The notes beneath the pieces were generated by a model that was not told where the DNA came from, did not search any database, and saw nothing but the letters and a program-made list of their open reading frames with translations. This document shows, one piece after another, positions 63,046-64,000 of a DNA stretch of 64,000 nt (position 1 is the stretch's first letter; each line of letters begins with the position of its first letter). This stretch comes from Nostocales cyanobacterium HT-58-2 (lineage in GTDB: Bacteria > Cyanobacteriota > Cyanobacteriia > Cyanobacteriales > Nostocaceae). Location: the NCBI GenBank assembly GCA_002163975.1, contig CP019636.1, forward strand, positions 5,831,501 through 5,895,500. The letters are read 5' to 3'. The position numbers and the translations under genes are program-made.

Positions 63046-63330
63046 CTAAGATTTTGGGGGTGCAACCTTTTCTCTGAAGAGTTTGCCAGCAGAGAAGGCA
63101 GGAACCTTCGTTGCTGGAATTTCCATCTTCTCATTGGTTTTGGGGTTGCGACCTTCGCGGGCTTTGCGTTCCCGTGATTCAAATGAACCGAATCCTACTA
63201 ACGTTACTTTATCGCCAGAGGAAACCGCTTCAATGATAGTTTCTAAAGCTGCAGTCAAGACTGCATCTGCTTGTTTTTTGGTCACACTAGCTTTTTCAGC
63301 TACGGCATCAACCAATTCACCTTTATTCAT
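63046..63330 (-). CDS. hup: HU-family DNA-binding protein
   Basis: 94 aa. MNKGELVDAVAEKASVTKKQADAVL and GFGSFESRERKAREGRNPKT are the conserved HU halves. AAGGAG lies about seven bases before the ATG. Nucleoid-associated protein that bends DNA. Confidence 0.97.
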   Translation of the reverse strand: MNKGELVDAVAEKASVTKKQADAVLTAALETIIEAVSSGDKVTLVGFGSFESRERKAREGRNPKTNEKMEIPATKVPAFSAGKLFREKVAPPKS

Positions 63331-63792
63331 GTCAAACTCCTTGAGGTTTACTTGAGATTGTGTACAGATGTTCCCTGATGCATCTCTACTGAAATCTCTG
63401 CTAGAGATTTACAAAAGTCGTCTCTTATGAGTATTTTTGCTTAAAACGGCTGTAACTCCCGTAGATTCGACTTTTCAATGAATCATTCTAAAGTGTCCAA
63501 GCCAGATGTGGATAGATGAAACCATTAATTTATATAGATTTCAGGATTTTTTATGGAAATAGGGCACTTATTTCACTAAAAACCACCCTAAAGTAGGAAA
63601 AAATACTTAGTAAAAACCCCTGTTGTGAGAAGAACAGCTATCTATAAAGTCACATTCTTTATATTCTTTCAATGGCTGGCTAATGTGGCAACTGTGTAGG
63701 GTTGTACTGCCATACTTTTGATTGATTTATTAAAATTTTAAAATATGTAACATTTAATTCCGGTATCGTAAAACAAAATAAGTTTGGTTCTC
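63331..63792. other. AT-rich gap upstream of HU and the phytochrome-like gene
   Basis: No gene is seen. It should carry the promoters for both divergent genes. Poly-A/T tracts and CTGCTAGAGATTT-type direct repeats (CATCTCTACTGAAATCTCTGC) occur just upstream of HU. Confidence 0.4.
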
Positions 63793-64000
63793 ATGACTCG
63801 AGCAATGAGCCAATCTGAGATGACTTCTACCCAAAAGACTAATCTGATTCACCACGAACCAATTCACATCCCTAGCTCGATCCAACCACATGGTGTACTA
63901 CTAGCGCTGAGTCACCAGCTAGAAATCCTGCAAGTAAGCAACAATACTCAAAATTTCTTGGGTAAACAGCCACATGATTTGCTCGGTCAACCCCTCAGCA
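63793..64000 (+). CDS. N-terminus of a phytochrome-like sensor (partial)
   Basis: Open to the right edge; 69 complete codons. Residues 22-35 read HEPIHIPSSIQPHG, the opening of the phytochrome PAS domain. The N-terminal bilin-attachment Cys seen in bacteriophytochromes just before EPIHIPG is absent here (NLIHHEPIHIP). A chromophore Cys in the GAF domain or a blind variant are possible. The rest lies outside the window. Confidence 0.85.
   Translation, partial: MTRAMSQSEMTSTQKTNLIHHEPIHIPSSIQPHGVLLALSHQLEILQVSNNTQNFLGKQPHDLLGQPLS

Noticed and set aside
1..64000. Defence island or retron/DGR system
   Set aside because: No reverse transcriptase, restriction-modification, toxin-antitoxin or cas gene was recognised; the TnpB element is the only nuclease-type mobile gene.
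1..64000. rRNA genes
   Set aside because: No rRNA-like stretch seen; only two tRNA genes were found.

Overview
The window comes from a cyanobacterium, most likely a filamentous one with a large, repeat-rich genome. The evidence is a photosystem II D1 gene (psbA), the plant-type carotenoid pair crtP-crtB, a PsbP-family lumenal protein, several cyanobacteria-restricted small families (DUF3181, DUF4090, DUF2795), many GCGATCGC-type (HIP1-like) octamers, and abundant heptamer tandem repeats and fold-back repeats in the gaps. The genus cannot be fixed from the sequence alone.

Layout. 1-1285: long AT-rich gap, possibly with the tail of a gene entering from the left. 1286-3837: carotenoid genes crtP and crtB; the 3' end of crtP has been remodelled by a repeat. 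3929-6446: tRNA-Ser(GCT), a lipoprotein amino-acid-type binding protein, and a convergent secreted beta-barrel-like protein. 7745-24326: exopolysaccharide locus with a GT26 (WecG/TagA) transferase, six other glycosyltransferases, a membrane-anchored GH5 glycanase, an O-antigen-ligase-type polymerase, a Wzc-like chain-length regulator/ATPase and a Wzx-like flippase, followed by a divergent pair of cell-wall-type enzymes (class A beta-lactamase fold and NlpC/P60). 24755-29832: MFS transporter, tRNA-Arg(ACG), moaC, a PTPA-CTERM mini-protein next to an exosortase, and small conserved proteins. 29916-34332: fused two-domain peptide-type ABC ATPase, an SSB and a TnpB element. 34333-35077: dense mosaic repeats. 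35078-44011: flavin monooxygenase, sugar-type ABC ATPase, psbA, and an MBOAT acyltransferase with a 1015-residue SGNH-type partner. 44386-50518: ppc (PEP carboxylase), small proteins, Maf and a PsbP-family protein. 51337-53436: a secreted-protein gene split by an IS4-type element that itself carries a nonsense mutation. 53587-63330: SpoIIE/PP2C phosphatase, ftsY, nusB, DUF502 protein, a flavin disulfide-reductase-like enzyme without its disulfide, cobD and HU. The window ends inside the N-terminus of a phytochrome-like gene (63793 on).

How the genes work together. CrtB makes phytoene and CrtP desaturates it. In the polysaccharide locus, the GT26 and GT1/GT2/GT4 enzymes would build a lipid-linked repeat unit, the flippase and ligase/polymerase would export and polymerise it, the Wzc-like protein would control chain length, and the GH5 enzyme may trim the product in the periplasm. 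MBOAT plus SGNH protein form a plausible acyl-transfer pair for an extracellular glycan. The exosortase probably processes the tiny PTPA-CTERM protein encoded just upstream.

The strongest unusual signals are the IS insertion with a perfect 9-bp target duplication that can be undone in silico to restore a signal peptide; the remodelled 3' end of crtP with its probable original tail still readable in another frame; repeat-derived insertions in otherwise conserved enzymes (CobD, an ABC ATPase, possibly PEP carboxylase); the exosortase with its mini-substrate; and the fourfold repeated N-terminal module of the SGNH protein. Functions are assigned from recalled family motifs; no database search was run.
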